From Jaltomata sinuosa (lineage: Eukaryota; Streptophyta; Magnoliopsida; Solanales; Solanaceae), in NCBI GenBank assembly GCA_003996215.1, contig QJPP01007219.1, positions 1,302,001 through 1,366,000 of the forward strand: a stretch of 64,000 nt of DNA. The letters are read 5' to 3'. Shown one piece after another: positions 1 to 11,986 of this stretch (its first letter is position 1; every line of letters begins with the position of its first letter). The notes under the pieces are model-generated. The model saw nothing but the letters and a program-made list of their open reading frames with translations. It did no database searches and was not told the origin of the DNA. A program made the translations under genes and the position numbers.

Positions 1-437
1 CAGTTCGTGGTTTGATCCATGAGCCGTGGATTCCTCTCGTGGTTTCTATCTGTCATTTTGACTGACAGACACCCTTTAGTAAAATACTAATAACTTTTCA
101 CTCCTGACTCATATTAATGCATGGTTGGTGGAACTAGAAAGAATATTCAAAGACCTTTGATTTGGTAGGTACTAGGCCAACTAACACTTCATATTCTAGG
201 AGGTATGATCATTTAAAGTTGACCCATGAAAAATCTTACACTAAACCTCAATCGGCAAGGAAGCTTTCAACTCAACTTTGAGCTAGAGGTTCTTTATGAC
301 ACTAATACATATATAATACACTTCCCACACATAAGTATTGATCTCAACACCTATTTACCATTTGAAATTATCTTGTTCGGATCTAATAACATACAAAAAT
401 GGTCTTGATCTTAGCTTAGAATTTTTGAGGTGTTACA
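1..437 (-). repeat. Ty3/gypsy LTR fragment, minus orientation
   Basis: The stretch opens with spaced TCCACGG/CCGTGG-type words and ends in a TTAGAATTTTTGAGGTGTTACA-like boundary at 431-437. That is the same order of landmarks as the gypsy2 LTR at 48780-49216, so I read it as the promoter end of a related LTR lying on the minus strand (it would begin TGTAAC at 437). The other LTR end lies outside the window. No coding capacity is seen; the 60-codon ORF at 226 is a chance reading. Confidence 0.6.
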
Positions 438-1937
438 CTTTAAGAGGGTCTTTTGAGATTACTATTACAGTTTTAAACATGGTTCGATTCCATGCATGTA
501 CTACGAGGTTCCGAGTATTGAGCTACACTTGAGATTGCACGGTTTTTGTATGTGGTCTATGGGTAAATCTTCATGAACCCTACCATTCCTGGGCCCCAAT
601 TTATGAGGTGAGGGTGCCAGGAGTAGGGGTGTACGACATAGGAGAGATACTCGGGAAAGGTCCTTCCATGGGTCCCGCCTCTACATGGGCTTTTGGGGTA
701 CCTAAAGGGGAACATACCAGTTACTTTCACATTATATCATTATCATGCATCTGGTATTCCGATTCCATCCTTGTTTGCTGTATGTTCAGTGTATGCTCCG
801 GTTGTATAGGCAGCCGGAGGATTTGTTTTCACTTGATTGTGTTCCTCAGTTGTATGGATAACCGTTAGGACTGTAGGTAGATTATATTACTTCCTTCATT
901 TTGTAGAGGTAACTTGAACTTTTGGTATCGATTGGATGAGTGGTTTTAGCTTGTGGGTCCCATCTTACTATGATGCTGACTGTGTAGCTTTCTGAGCGAT
1001 TGTGGGGTTGTTGATTCCTGTTTTATCCTGGCTTGAGTAGCATATTTGGATACTTTTAGGTTAGTTATTCCATCTTAGGCTTGGACTTGTGAGTTGTTTA
1101 CGGCTACTTTATCTTGGTATTTGAGATCTTAGGCTTGTTTCTGTTAGTATGTGATTTCTAGTTCAATTGTTGGCTGGCTTCCCTTCTTTCTCGTCATTTT
1201 CAAGGTTACCATTATACCGCCCATCTCTTAAAATTCTCTTTATATATACTGTTGTTTCAAGGATCCCAGGTGCGTCCTTCTTCCTTCTTTCACCTGTGTA
1301 TCTGCGTATATATATCTTCTGTGCTAGCATGTTAATTTTGTACTCTTGGTTAAATTACTCTTGTGCTAGTTTCCTTGTGTTTCTTCCTTGTTTTTTTGTG
1401 ACTATCTTCTTGTATTCTGCTTATTATTGCTTTTACATTTTATATGCGCTTGGTCGGCCGCCTACTGGGTACCCATTGTTTAGCAATTGGTACTCATACT
1501 ATACTTTTGCACTTTTTGGTGAAGATATTAGTGTGAGATTTCACTGTTGATCACATTGGATACTCATGCAACTTTTGGGATCTTCGAGAATAGGGTGAGC
1601 ATTGACGGCCGGGGCTTGACCACATCTCATCTTTTGTACTGTTACTCTTTGTATATTCGGAGACAGTTGTACTTATCTTTTGTTACTTTTAGCACCTATA
1701 TTATATTAGAAGCATCTATACTGTCGATACTAAATCTTGGAGTTGGTGTAGTTTTCTTATATATATTTGGGTTCTTGCTTCCACTTGTCTTTATCTTATT
1801 CTGCTTTCATTTATTTTAGCTTATCATGCATTTTTGTTAGGTTGTTGCCCATTACTAATCATTCTGGACTACGAGAATTGGTTTGCCTACTAGGGGGTTG
1901 TAGGTGCCATTGTGACCTGAGAAATTAGGTTATGACA
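438..1937 (+). repeat. Left-truncated Tekay-type LTR, related to gypsy1
   Basis: From about 600 onward it follows the distal half of the gypsy1 LTR (38150-39334 and 46700-47911) landmark by landmark: a CTTCCATGGGTCC stretch, a region of T-rich strings, TTCGGAGACAG, and the terminal GTTATGACA. It ends at 1937, directly before an initiator-Met-type primer site. The 127-codon and 90-codon ORFs inside (1167-1819) are T-rich readings of LTR sequence, not genes. The promoter half is missing, so this is a 5'-truncated copy. Confidence 0.7.
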
Positions 1938-1940
1938 GCT

Positions 1941-1953
1941 TGGTATCATAGCC
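1941..1953 (+). other. Retrotransposon primer binding site (initiator tRNA-Met type)
   Basis: TGGTATCATAGCC lies three bases after the LTR end. It matches the usual TGGTATCAGAGCC plant Ty3/gypsy site except at one position, and it fixes plus-strand orientation for this copy. Confidence 0.8.
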
Positions 1954-2152
1954 TAGGTTCATCGGTGTTGTGGTACAAAAGCAAGTGTCTACGTAGAGTC
2001 TCATGGATTGGTACGATGGCGTCTGTATCCTATCTGCGGGAGGCTACATGGCATTGTTAAGAAAAGTTTCATCTTCTTGGCTCCTTATCATGCGTTCCTA
2101 GATCTATTGACTTCTAAACTTAGATTGTTTCATTCTTTCTCAGAAGCCTAAG

Positions 2153-2905
2153 ATGAGTTCGACAACGGGTGGTGTCGAGGCTTCTATGCTTGTTGCTTCA
2201 GTGCTTCCGTCAGCGCCGAGACTTCAGAGTGAGAGTGTATTACATCAGATAGTGGGTGTGGGGTCATCCCAGTCTCTGGTAAGGTTCCAGGATACCCCAG
2301 TTCTTCAAGACACCATGGCTAGGACTCTGAGTCCTCTGGTGGGTGTTTCAGTACCCAATTCTTTGAGCGGTGCTCCAGTTAGGGTTGAGCCTACAGTTCT
2401 TCAACAGAGTGGTATGTTGGTGTTGGATTATGAGGCGATGTTTCATAAAATGGTTAGGCATACTACTAGGGCTGTGCCTTCAGAGTTTTATAGGGTTTAG
2501 AGCTTTGTTAGAGGTTTGATTTCACCGATCTGTTTTGCGACCGAGCACTTGGTTACTATTGGAATGACCTTCCTTCCGGTAGTTGATCATGCTTGGGTTG
2601 TCGAGGTTTTATGTCATGATGAATATGGAGGAAGTAGTAAGAAGCGTCATTGTCAGGGCAGTTTCTAAGGTTCTCAGACTCGAGGTAGGGGATTGTCTGC
2701 TAGGGATCAGTTTCGTTGCTTCTTATCTAGTAGACCGGTTTTAGTTGCTCCACAAGTCCAGAGTAGTTGTGTAGGGCATGTTGAGAAGAGTAGGTAGGGT
2801 ACGAATCATTTTCTTTGGGGTTTGCCTTCAGACTGTATAGGCCGTGGTGGCTGGTCAGATTCAGTGAGATCTTCCCGTCGGGCTTCATCTGGTAGATGTT
2901 CATGT
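2153..2905 (+). pseudogene. gag remnant of a gypsy1-like element
   Basis: An ATG at 2153 about 200 bp after the primer site opens 115 codons (to 2500) rich in Ser, Val, Pro and Gln, as expected for the variable N-terminus of Tekay-type Gag. Beyond the stop the reading continues only in fragments; an arginine/serine-rich piece around 2640-2905 resembles the linker before the zinc knuckle. The homology stops near 2905, where unrelated AT-rich sequence begins, so protease, reverse transcriptase and integrase are all absent. Gag would form the particle that packages element RNA. Family assignment rests on position and composition, not on a strong motif. Confidence 0.5.
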
Positions 2906-3700
2906 GAAAAAGTCTACACTTTTGTTCCATTTATACCAAATTACCAAAATTTTACACAGCTAATCCTAACAATAATTCATATGAGAAATAAGTCTATAAC
3001 AAATATTACAATTTAATTCATATAAACATAATGACAACAAAAATCTTCCAAAATGTGTAATATTTCAAGACTTTATCAAATCCATAAAATCAATATCGAA
3101 AATTAGCCATGAAAATTTAAAAATAACATATAGTATATTCTCAATATCATCCTTATAACTATTCAAAGCTAATTAATCAACCAAAATAATTCACATTATC
3201 CTAAAATCACATCATGCTCAAGATTCTACAAATTTTGAAGTTTGGCAAAAACTAAAACATTAAATCCGAAATGAATAGCATGATGAAGAGGGAAAATGAG
3301 TTTAGCATGAAATAGGAAAGAAGAATTAAAAAGAACATACCACTTTGAAGAAGTTTGGAGATTTTTTTTTAATTTATTAATGGAAGAAGAGGGAAAATCG
3401 GGTATAGAGAGAGAGAGAGGAAGAAGAAGAAGAAAAGTGTTTTTTGGGGGGGGGGGGGGTTTAAAAGTGATCCATATGGAGAACTTTACCTATTTTAACC
3501 GTGCCACCAACAACTCACTCGGTGATCCTATAGTGAGTCCTTGCCACTCATGCAGCTAGTCTGCTAGGCAAGCCCTGTCCTAGGGCTCGCGTGAGAAGTT
3601 GTAAAAAGTGTGCCCAGTCTTGAATTGTTTTGTGATTTTGTTCGTACACTCCATTTTTATGATGTTTATGACCCATGTATTGTTTCACATAGTATTGATT
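2906..3700 (-). repeat. AT-rich LTR-like stretch, minus orientation
   Basis: No coding capacity. Read on the minus strand it has the layout of a plant LTR promoter and leader: short self-complementary words (3510-3600), an oligo-C run (the 14-base G run at 3446-3459 on the plus strand), a CT-rich leader (3395-3435), then long AT-rich sequence. It matches no other LTR in the window and I cannot place its ends or family. Confidence 0.35.
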
Positions 3701-4553
3701 CATATTATTAAGGTGTATTGCATTCCACCAAGAGCCTTATTCAAGATCGTGACATGATAACTTTTTATATTTTTTTATTTTCCTCATTTTTTGTATTTTT
3801 CTTTATTTTTTTTCCATCTAAATACATATACTATAATGATTACAAATCACGAGTTGCCTTTCGAAAAGTGGTTGATTTAACATCACAGCATGATAGATCT
3901 TGCCTCATAATCAACCAGGTTCCTTGAAGTGGTTTAGACCTTGGAGTTCATAACATAATGACATTCCTCGAATCTTTCATTATAATCTTGAAACCCATCT
4001 AGTTGTGATTTAATCTTGTAATTCCATTTGTCACCATGTCTGGCCACATCTTTTAGCTACTAAGTGGCTGAAGCTAAGGTATTTTCTCTAAATTCACCTC
4101 ATCCACAGGGTTAACTATTGACTAGTTTGACGGATCCAAAACAAAATAGATTGATTCAATCACTTTAACATCATTAATCCGATGGTTCATAGGCACTAAT
4201 AACTGTTTGAATTGTCCCCAAGATTTTGAGAGGAGTTAACCTTCCAGTTGTTTGAAGACAAAGATGTTTCTGTCATCTCTCATTTTTCCTCTTGGTGGGC
4301 ACCATTTGTACAGAAACACATCAATAATAAGCATAACCATGTCTGAATAGATTTTGATGACATATTTTTGTACCACACCTTGGCTTCCCTAATAAGGGAA
4401 TGTATAAATATTTATAGCTTCAATGTTTCTTTGGAAATTTCTAGGTCCCAATGTTGTACACAAATACCTCTGAAGTTATTCAAATGCTAAATAGTCCATC
4501 TCTCTAGCATTTCAAAATAACACCTTAATCTCAAGGGCGCTATTCATTGGAGC
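3701..4553 (-). other. Degenerate pol-linker sequence of the Athila-type element
   Basis: The minus strand continues from the protease in short open stretches broken by many stops. A phrase around 4230-4320 reads LYKWCPPRGKMRDD in one frame, but I do not recognise it. Reverse transcriptase, RNase H and integrase motifs that should follow an Athila protease are not visible, so the element appears truncated or rearranged here. Confidence 0.3.
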
Positions 4554-5036
4554 CTATACTGTCAAAAGTTGTAACTCACTATCAGCTTCTCTTACTGTGA
4601 TAGCAGATACTTCTTCAACTGTGGCTGGCTTCTCTGGTTGCCTGTATGCTTTGAACACTTCATTTTTTTCCTGTGCCTGTATTGTAAGCTTGTCAAATGA
4701 CACATCAATAATTGATTTTCCCATAGCCAAGAATAGATGCCTCAAAATAAATGGAACTTCTGACAGGCTCAAAATCAAGGATTATGAAATCCACCGAGAA
4801 GATCAATGAACCAATCTCTATCAATGCATATTTGATAATCTCCTCTACTCTAGTCATAAACTTGTTAGCTAGTTACAATATAATCTAAGTGAGTCAAGGA
4901 CTTGCTAATCTCATCTTTTTGAATAGTGACAAGGGTGTAAAATAGATGCTAGCTCTCAAGTTACATAATGCTTTGAACTTTACCTATAATCAAACATAAA
5001 TTTCATTGTTGAAACTTCTAGGGTCTTTTTGTTTTT
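4554..5036 (-). pseudogene. Athila/Tat-type retrotransposon protease, inactive
   Basis: Read right to left, a DPRSF stretch near 5020 (family usually DPGSF) leads to CNLRASI near 4950, where the family has CDLGASI; the catalytic Asp and the Gly of the aspartic-protease triad are both replaced. LPFILGRPFLATG is then represented by VPFILRHLFLAMG (about 4760-4720), followed by IIDV and a linker. This is the pepsin-like protease that would cut the Gag-Pol polyprotein. It continues the Gag found at 25419-23802: LARD-A split the reading frame, and the 5-bp ATTGG flank is present on both sides of it. Several in-frame stops confirm it is dead. Confidence 0.7.
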
Positions 5037-5041
5037 ATTGG

Positions 5042-7394
5042 TGTCACGACCCAACTACTGGTCCATGTGGGGACCTACTCTAAGTACCTAGATAGGAGAA
5101 CCCTTACCACCCAATCCAACAGGTAAATGCATAATTAAAAGTAAAACATGAAGAAATAATCTTGATAATAATGGAAAAACTCTTACAACTTATTTACAAG
5201 AAAATCCCTTTTTAAAATATGAGTAAAACCCTCCCTAGGAACTAGTCTAAGCAGGTAGAAGAGCTAATACAGGAGAATACAAGAAAAATGAAAGGAAGAC
5301 ACAACGTCCCCCATGGAACGAAAAGTAGAAGCTGCTGGAGATCGCTCTCGTATTGTAACTATGAAACATCACTGATCATACAACCAGACTATACCCAAAA
5401 AGGTATAGCAAGAGTAGTATTAGTACAAACAACATGTACTGGTATGCATCATTGGTCGACCCAAATCCACTACATACCATCATATTAGAAATCAAGAGAA
5501 ATAAGTAATAAATTACGATACTCAATTCCCTTCAATCACAACTTTTACCACCAATGATATTACACTAAGAACTTATACGTTCTATCCCAAGCCTTCCTAC
5601 CGTGTTCTGCTTCCAACTCTACCACTCGGAGACTCTACACCTTACACCTACGACTTACCAAGTATGTCCCGACCCGGACTACCACTCTATTATCCAAGTT
5701 AATCACTATGACTCAATGACCCATGGGAAAACTCCACTACCCAATCACTAGACCACCTATATTCGTAATACTTTTTACCAGTGCCTGAACCTCCCCAAAT
5801 ACCACTAGTACATACCTAACATATAATAACAGCCCGTTATATATTTTCACACCCTCAGTCTACCTTCCAACTTATCAACCATAAGGAACAGATTCGACAA
5901 CCGTTTAAATGAAGGACCAATAAGAGTAAGACTTACCCTTTTTCACCACACCTGGACCATATAAAAATCCCCAGACCAACACCTAGTGTTAATATGCAAT
6001 GCCCGGTCCACCCCAGGACCATCCTCTTATTTAAGTGTAACAACCCGACTCTCAAGGACCAATATAATCAATCACAGATTTAACAATAAACCCAGTCCAC
6101 CCATGGAACCTTAGAGAAACACAGTCAACAATGCATAATAATACCCGTATCAGGCATGGTACCTGAGCCAACCGATATAAAACCTGTACCAAGCGTGGTA
6201 CTCGAGCCAACTGTTAGTATCCTATACTAGGCGTGGTACCCGAGCAAACTGAATGTCACACAAAGCCAACAGTCAATAATTAAGTGAGCAAAAACACACT
6301 TGTAAAACCAACAAGCAATAATCAAGTTCATTTCACATAATTGACACCCCAAATACTTAGACATTTATAACTTCATCCCCTAAGTATGCAAGCACGTACA
6401 TCACTAAGCTAAAGTTAGATGTATATACATTGCATTTGGTAAGACAAGAACCATCACCTACCTATTAATCGAGTTCACAACCCCAACATTGAAATCCTGT
6501 CCGGAGACCAATTCCCGGTTATCACTCTAGACACCTATTCAGTTGGTACATCAATTTCGGAACCCTTTCTTAAAGACAACAAAGTCCAAGGAAACATCCC
6601 CAAACATTGAGGATCCACAGCCTTCCTGTTCTATCCTATTTTCCTTAATTGAATTATTCTCGAGGCCCACTATAACTAGCCCCTTACTTGTTCACAACCA
6701 ACTCGGTTCCCCGGACCTACCCAACAATCTAGTTCCCTGGATTTTAACATCACACACCAATTAACAACATATAAACAACACATAATGAAAGATATTACCC
6801 TGACACCCTCATTCTCATTTCAATCATATGGCCAGATCATACAATATTCCTTCAAACTCTGTGCTCGAAGGCCTGAAGATGAATTCTCCTTTTGGTCTAT
6901 AACAATAATATGAAATGGAAATAGGTCTAAGTCTACTCAATAAAAAGAACCTAGCCTACATGGATGCCAAGTAGCTGCACCCACCATATTTTAGCTCCAT
7001 GAAGGCATTCCTTGATGGAGGACAAACCCAAAATCCATGGATTTGTGCCCTTTTTGCCAGAACCTTCCTACATATGGCTTCAAAGCTTTGGAGCAACCTA
7101 GGAGGGTTGTTGGAGTAATCTTCATATGGTTTCCAACTGAGGAGGAGAAGTCTAAAATAAAAATCGTGTTTTCTAGTTTCTGCCTCCATCATACCTCTAT
7201 AGCAATCGACTGACCGTTACAGTGTTGACGCTATAGAGGAATAATATTTGCTATAGTAGAGTGACATCATCCCAGAGGAATTTCAAAAATTTGAAATTTT
7301 TGTCATGTCAACCCCACTTAAGTCAACAAAAATTGATGGTTCTCGAAACCCGCGATATGGTGATTCTAAAATAATGAAGGATCAGTTCATTACA
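5042..7394 (-). repeat. 3' LTR of LARD-A
   Basis: 2353 bp, TG..CA ends on either strand, aligning end to end with 21465-23796. Contains the 47-48 bp GTACC repeats (6143-6251) and a cluster of self-complementary words near its promoter end (7194-7260). ORFs inside (for example 5288, 6543, 6956) are chance readings. Confidence 0.9.
6143..6251 (-). repeat. Three-unit tandem repeat in LARD-A LTR
   Basis: Units of about 36-48 bp share the core GTACCAGGCATGGTACCTGA followed by GCCAACC. The core is itself near-palindromic around GGTACC. The equivalent site has three units at 22567-22672 and 55087-55197, four at 61084-61232 and six in LARD-C. Confidence 0.8.
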
Positions 7395-8559
7395 ATGGAT
7401 ACCAATTTATCCATTGTTTATCCCTGAATAATACAATAAGGAAGAGAAAAAGAAACTAGTTTGGGGCTCTCAGATTCCCACCTTGACTGTGTAATTATGA
7501 TTTTATGCGAAATATCAGAACCCCACTATTTTAGTCACACTTGACTCAATAAGAAAAATATTAGGGTCCCGCTCTGACAAGGAATTCCCTCCCCTGAGCC
7601 ATTGGAAAATTCTTAAAGTAACCTTCTCTAAATACCCAAGAAATTCGGGGCCTTGTAGAACTATCGGAGTGAAAGAATTTCAAAAGACTCGGAAGAAACC
7701 TTTACCTTCCCAAAGTTGGACTGTCGTTCTCTATAGAGGAAATTATACTGCCATAGCGGTACCGCTATAGCGAGGTACTGACCATTATAGAGGTTGGCAA
7801 TAGTTGAAAAAGGGGGAGAAACGGGTTTCATTCCCATTCTCCTCTATTTCTTCCAAAAGAATACTATCCTCCTCTCGATCACTCTGCTCCCTATGTCAGA
7901 AAAATAAGGAACCATCGCATTCCCTTACTCCTTTACTTCATTGCATGATTATGGATAAGATTGTGGTAGAAAATAGTGATTTGGGGTAGATATTGTAGTT
8001 GGTTTTTGAATTTGAAAGTAGGTTGGATTTTTGTCATATTTCTTAATCATGGGTGCTTCCCTTATGTTTACAATGCCTCCATAGCGTTCTAGGCGTAAGG
8101 ATTCTGTGATTTTTGACCCAAAATGGGCTCAAAATGGTGGGGAATGTGAAAGGTTGTTCTTGGAGAAAATTTGTGATTAGGAAAAACTTTAGGGTCTATA
8201 ATGCCCACCAATTTTTTGCATAAAACAGTGATAGGGCACTTTAGAAACACTGATATGGACTTGGAATGTTAAAAATGGAGTTTTGGGTCAAGAGGCGCCA
8301 TTCATGCACCCCTTGGAGTTCTAGGATGATGAAGACTGCTATAGTGGAATCCAACCGCTATAGTGGTTCCTCTATAGCAGAGAAATTCCTATTATAGTGG
8401 TTTTGTTGTAGTGGACAACCGTCCTCTATAACAGTAGGCCGCAAAACAGTAGCCTCCTAGGAATGCACTAGAGTGAAATCTTCTTTTTGAAATATATTTC
8501 CTTACACTTTTACGAGCTCTAACCCCACCCCTTACTACATTGCAGGTTTAACTTACTCA
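7395..8559. other. Non-coding internal region of LARD-A, PPT side
   Basis: No credible gene. It holds two clusters of CTATAGCGG-type words (7729-7796, including a perfect palindrome ATAGCGGTACCGCTAT at 7762-7778, and 8336-8456). The plus strand just before the ORF ends in a pyrimidine tract and TTGCAG (8545), like an intron 3' end. A clear polypurine tract next to the LTR is not evident. The region aligns with 56342-57483 in LARD-B. Confidence 0.6.
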
Positions 8560-9194
8560 ATGGAGGTCGGTTAAGAACACATTCCCCGTTATGAGAGGTT
8601 CCCCGATGATGCTAGTCGGGAGAGGTTCTGAGACATTCAGAGGCTAGGTTTTTGCTATAAGAGGGCCTTCAAGATGGGAGGGGTGGATGAGAAGGCACCA
8701 GATTTCTATTGCAGGCTCCGTGAGTTTAGCTGGGGCCCGTTAGTGGTGGCTCTCCCTCCCGGGTGTTCAGGTTGGGTGAGGAATTTCTATGCCATACTCC
8801 CCATTATTCGTTGGGATGACTCCAACCCCACTATTCGCATTCGAGGGGTGGATGTCTCTATCGACTCTCAGACTATAAATGAGGTGCTAGGAGTGTCCCA
8901 TGTTTCAAACGCGACATATGAGGCCAAGGCTCGACTTTAGGACATGGATGGCCGAGGGATACCTTGGTGGAGGAGAATTTCAGGGTGAGGTCTACTGGAC
9001 CAGTGCTGAGGGCATCACGAGTACTTACTTTTCAGTAGATGCTAGGAGGTGGCTAAATTTGGTATCCCGGAGGATCCGCCCGTCGAGCAATACTACCGAC
9101 GTGATTTATGCTCAGGCTTTGGTGGTGGCTTGTGCTCTGCAGGGGATCATTCTGAATGTGGGGGAACAAATCATATCTGAGTGGAGGGACATAT
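8560..9194 (+). pseudogene. N-terminal part of the LARD antisense ORF, cut by gypsy3
   Basis: Begins at ATG 8560 and aligns with the copy in LARD-B (57484). Recognisable pieces, in two frames after a frameshift near 8938, are FSWGPLVVALPPG, FYAILPIIRWDD, DSQTINEVLGV and RRWLNLVSRRIR. These resemble the domain annotated as 'putative plant transposon protein' (Pfam Transposase_32, PF20167, from memory); its biochemical role is not known to me. The reading runs on the plus strand, opposite to the primer site of the element. gypsy3 cuts it at 9195; the rest resumes at 19657. In-frame stops (for example in the first 40 codons) make it non-functional. Confidence 0.7.
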
Positions 9195-11799
9195 TGTAAC
9201 ACCCCGTACCTTTCGAAACCTATGTGACTAAATAAATATCGACGAAGGTATTTGAGCTCGAGATTGTGAAGGGGTACTTTGGCCTAGAATTTGAAATGGT
9301 CAAATGTATATAAGTGTTAAGTTAAATCATAAGGATGAGGGTTTTGAAAATGAGATAAAACAAGTGAGGTACTTGCTCGACTTATCTAAGCTCTTAGGTG
9401 ACAAGTAGGTGCATCACCTACCTACGCTAACGAACTAAGTTCCAAGGGTCGATTATGGGAAGAAACACCATGGATTATTAGACCTAATGGTATCCCAAAT
9501 GAAGCTTAAAGTTGGCCCATCAAAGCACAACCAAATCTGGCCCAAACAACTACAAAAGGTAGCCACCAATATTGACCACATTTTGACCCAAGAGAAGCCC
9601 AAAATCAGCCACAAAACTTAACCCTTTTGAGGCCAAAGCAAAGGGTAATTTTGGCCCAAGTTTCTTGACCCATTTTGGCCCAAATATACTCAAAAAAGTC
9701 GGCCAAAAAGGTCCCTTTATACAGACCTTTTGTTGATCAATATTGATCACAAAAAGCTGGAAAAATTCTCTCTTATCTCCTTTCCTTTTGGCAGCCCCTC
9801 TCTCCCTTTAAGGTTCTAAGAAGATCAAGATTCATTCAAGCTTAAGGTGAGTTAAACAACTTATTATCTTGGTATTAATCTACTACATATAGCTAGGATA
9901 TTATATGGTAAGAAGGACATGAACTATGGCAGCCCCTTTCTTAAGATTTAACACATAGAAATTGTGTAACAATTAAGAGATTTCTTCTTCTCTTGTTGGT
10001 GTATTTGTAGGGGGTACTTAAGCTTTTCAAGGAATCAATAAAAAGAGGATAAAAATACACCTTCAAGTGTGGTAAGTACTCTTCCCATAATCATATTTTT
10101 GGATTGAAGTTCGGATGGACAATTGTTGTTGAATTGTTGTTAAGAACTCACGGGACGGCGATCGGAAGCCGTGGGTTCAATGTGTTGCTATTGTATTTCG
10201 GCATGGTGAGTTGTGTAGGGGCTGTTTGATGTGTTTTGTATTATTGGAGGCAGTAGGTTGGTGTGCGTGTGACGTGTATTGTACAGGGGAGAAAGGTGTG
10301 ACGATACACCTTTAATTAATGCAAAATACGTAAATCTGCCCGGGAAATGTTTAACTACTGTTTTGGAAAAGTTGCATCATGTTTAAGAACTAATATTAGC
10401 TTCCTTATACCCTTGTGTTGTAGATTAACTTAATAAAGGAAAGTCCAAGTTCTGGTAAGCACAATCTTCGGAAACGAGGTATGTTAAGGCTTCTTTATTC
10501 TTTATCGGCATGAATATAGAAATATAACTCTAAATCTCCGAAAGAAGGAATTTGAGTATTCTGTTGTAAGAGAGATGATTTGGTAACACAACAAGTCTTA
10601 AGGAACTAAGTTATACATTATGGTGATTCAAGTCGCCTTCTTATAAAAATCTGATTCTTTTTGCACGAAACGTAAGTTATCCTTTTGTCAAGTTTCTTCT
10701 TTGTATTGTGATCCCTAATCAAGCTTTAGAAAGTATACAAGGAAAGTTAGCAAGTCAAATCCCTATTTATATGTGTTTGGTATGTTTAGTCCAACACCTA
10801 GTAAGCCAAGGCTAAAGAAGTTATCTAAATGAACCTTCATAAATAACAAGAATAGCTTTGAAGGTCAATCTAGTAATACACTTATTATGCGTGGTTTGCG
10901 TGTTAGTATGCACCGAGGTGCTATTGCCATATTGAGGCTATTATATACATAGTGTGTACTGAGGTGCTACTGCCATATTGAGGCCATTATATACATAGTG
11001 TACACCGAGGTGCTACTGCCATATTGAGGCCATTATATACATAGTGTGCACCGAGGCGCTACTGCCATATTGAGGCTATTATATATAGGGTGCACCGAGG
11101 CGCTATTGTGGTTTAGCGTGGGTTATAAAGAGTGAGTTGCGGTGTCATTTAATGCATGTATTGTATTCTAAAAAGAATAAAGGAGAAAGAGCTTAACGAG
11201 TCTTACCAATTACAGCTTACAAGTTTCATATTATATCTTGTTCAGATTTACTACTTGCGACTTGCTTTTATTTTTTTACCTTACATGCCAGTACATTATT
11301 GTCGTACTGACATCCCTATTGCCTGGGGGAGCTGCATTCATGCCTGCAGGTCCAGACAGAAACCCAGATAGACCTCTTCAGTAGGAGTTGCAGAGTTCAG
11401 CCATTTTGGTAAGCTCCATTCTTCCTGGAGCTGACGATTCAGAGGTCTAGCTTATATTTTGACCAGGTTATGTATATGTATAGCTTATGGGTAGTCCAGG
11501 GCCCTGTCCTGGATATGAGATATTTTACTTACTCCTAGAGGCTTGTAGATGTGTATATGTACATCAATGTTGGGTATGGCCTTGTCGGCCTTGTTATTAG
11601 CTATCTACTATGATAATAGCCTTGTCGGCCTTGACTTGATTACCTACTATTGATCTTTCAGTGTTTCAAATTGCTATTCTTAGAGACCTTATCGGTCTCA
11701 GACCCCATCAGGTTCAATAGAGATACACTCTATTTTGACACCCTCGGCCTTTTGAGGCTCCGGGTGTCGGTCATGCCTCCCATAGTTTGGGGCGTGACA
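9195..11799 (+). repeat. 5' LTR of gypsy3
   Basis: 2605 bp, 47 bp longer than the 3' LTR because it carries one more unit of an internal repeat. A TATA-like TTTATACA (9715) precedes a CT-rich leader starting near 9770, a plausible transcription start region. Ends GTGACA just before the primer site. Confidence 0.92.
10903..11111 (+). repeat. 47-bp tandem repeat in the gypsy3 5' LTR
   Basis: About five units built on CACCGAGGTGCTACTGCC followed by ATATTGAGGCCATTATATAC. The 3' LTR has one unit fewer (18806-18962), accounting exactly for the length difference of the two LTRs. Confidence 0.85.
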
Positions 11800-11802
11800 A
11801 CT

Positions 11803-11814
11803 TGGTATCAAAGC
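11803..11814 (+). other. gypsy3 primer binding site (initiator tRNA-Met type)
   Basis: TGGTATCAAAGC, three bases after the LTR; one mismatch to the standard TGGTATCAGAGC. Confidence 0.88.
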
Positions 11815-11986
11815 ACATCGAATCCCAGGGAGTCTACAAGACGTGTCTAGTAGAGTCTTGCTTATGGGTGTGTTGTGCACCATACCTATAATCATGAGGC
11901 TATGGGACATTTAGGAATTGTTATCCTTCTTTCATTTGCTAGATCGTGCAATAGAGCGAGGTCATAAGATGTTTGAAGTCTAATTC

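Noticed and set aside
1167..1819. Hydrophobic ORFs resembling membrane proteins (also 38671-39218 and 47242-47665)
   Set aside because: All three sites are the same T-rich part of gypsy1-type LTRs; T-rich DNA gives Phe/Leu/Ile-rich readings.
4554..4809. Plus ORF 4597-4809 as an independent gene
   Set aside because: It is antisense to the recognisable protease reading VPFILRHLFLAMG on the minus strand.
6143..6251. Regularly spaced repeats that might suggest a CRISPR array
   Set aside because: Plant LTR context, units without unique spacers, no cas genes.
10903..11111. 47-bp repeats considered as a satellite or minisatellite locus
   Set aside because: Confined to both LTRs of gypsy3 at the same position, so part of the element.
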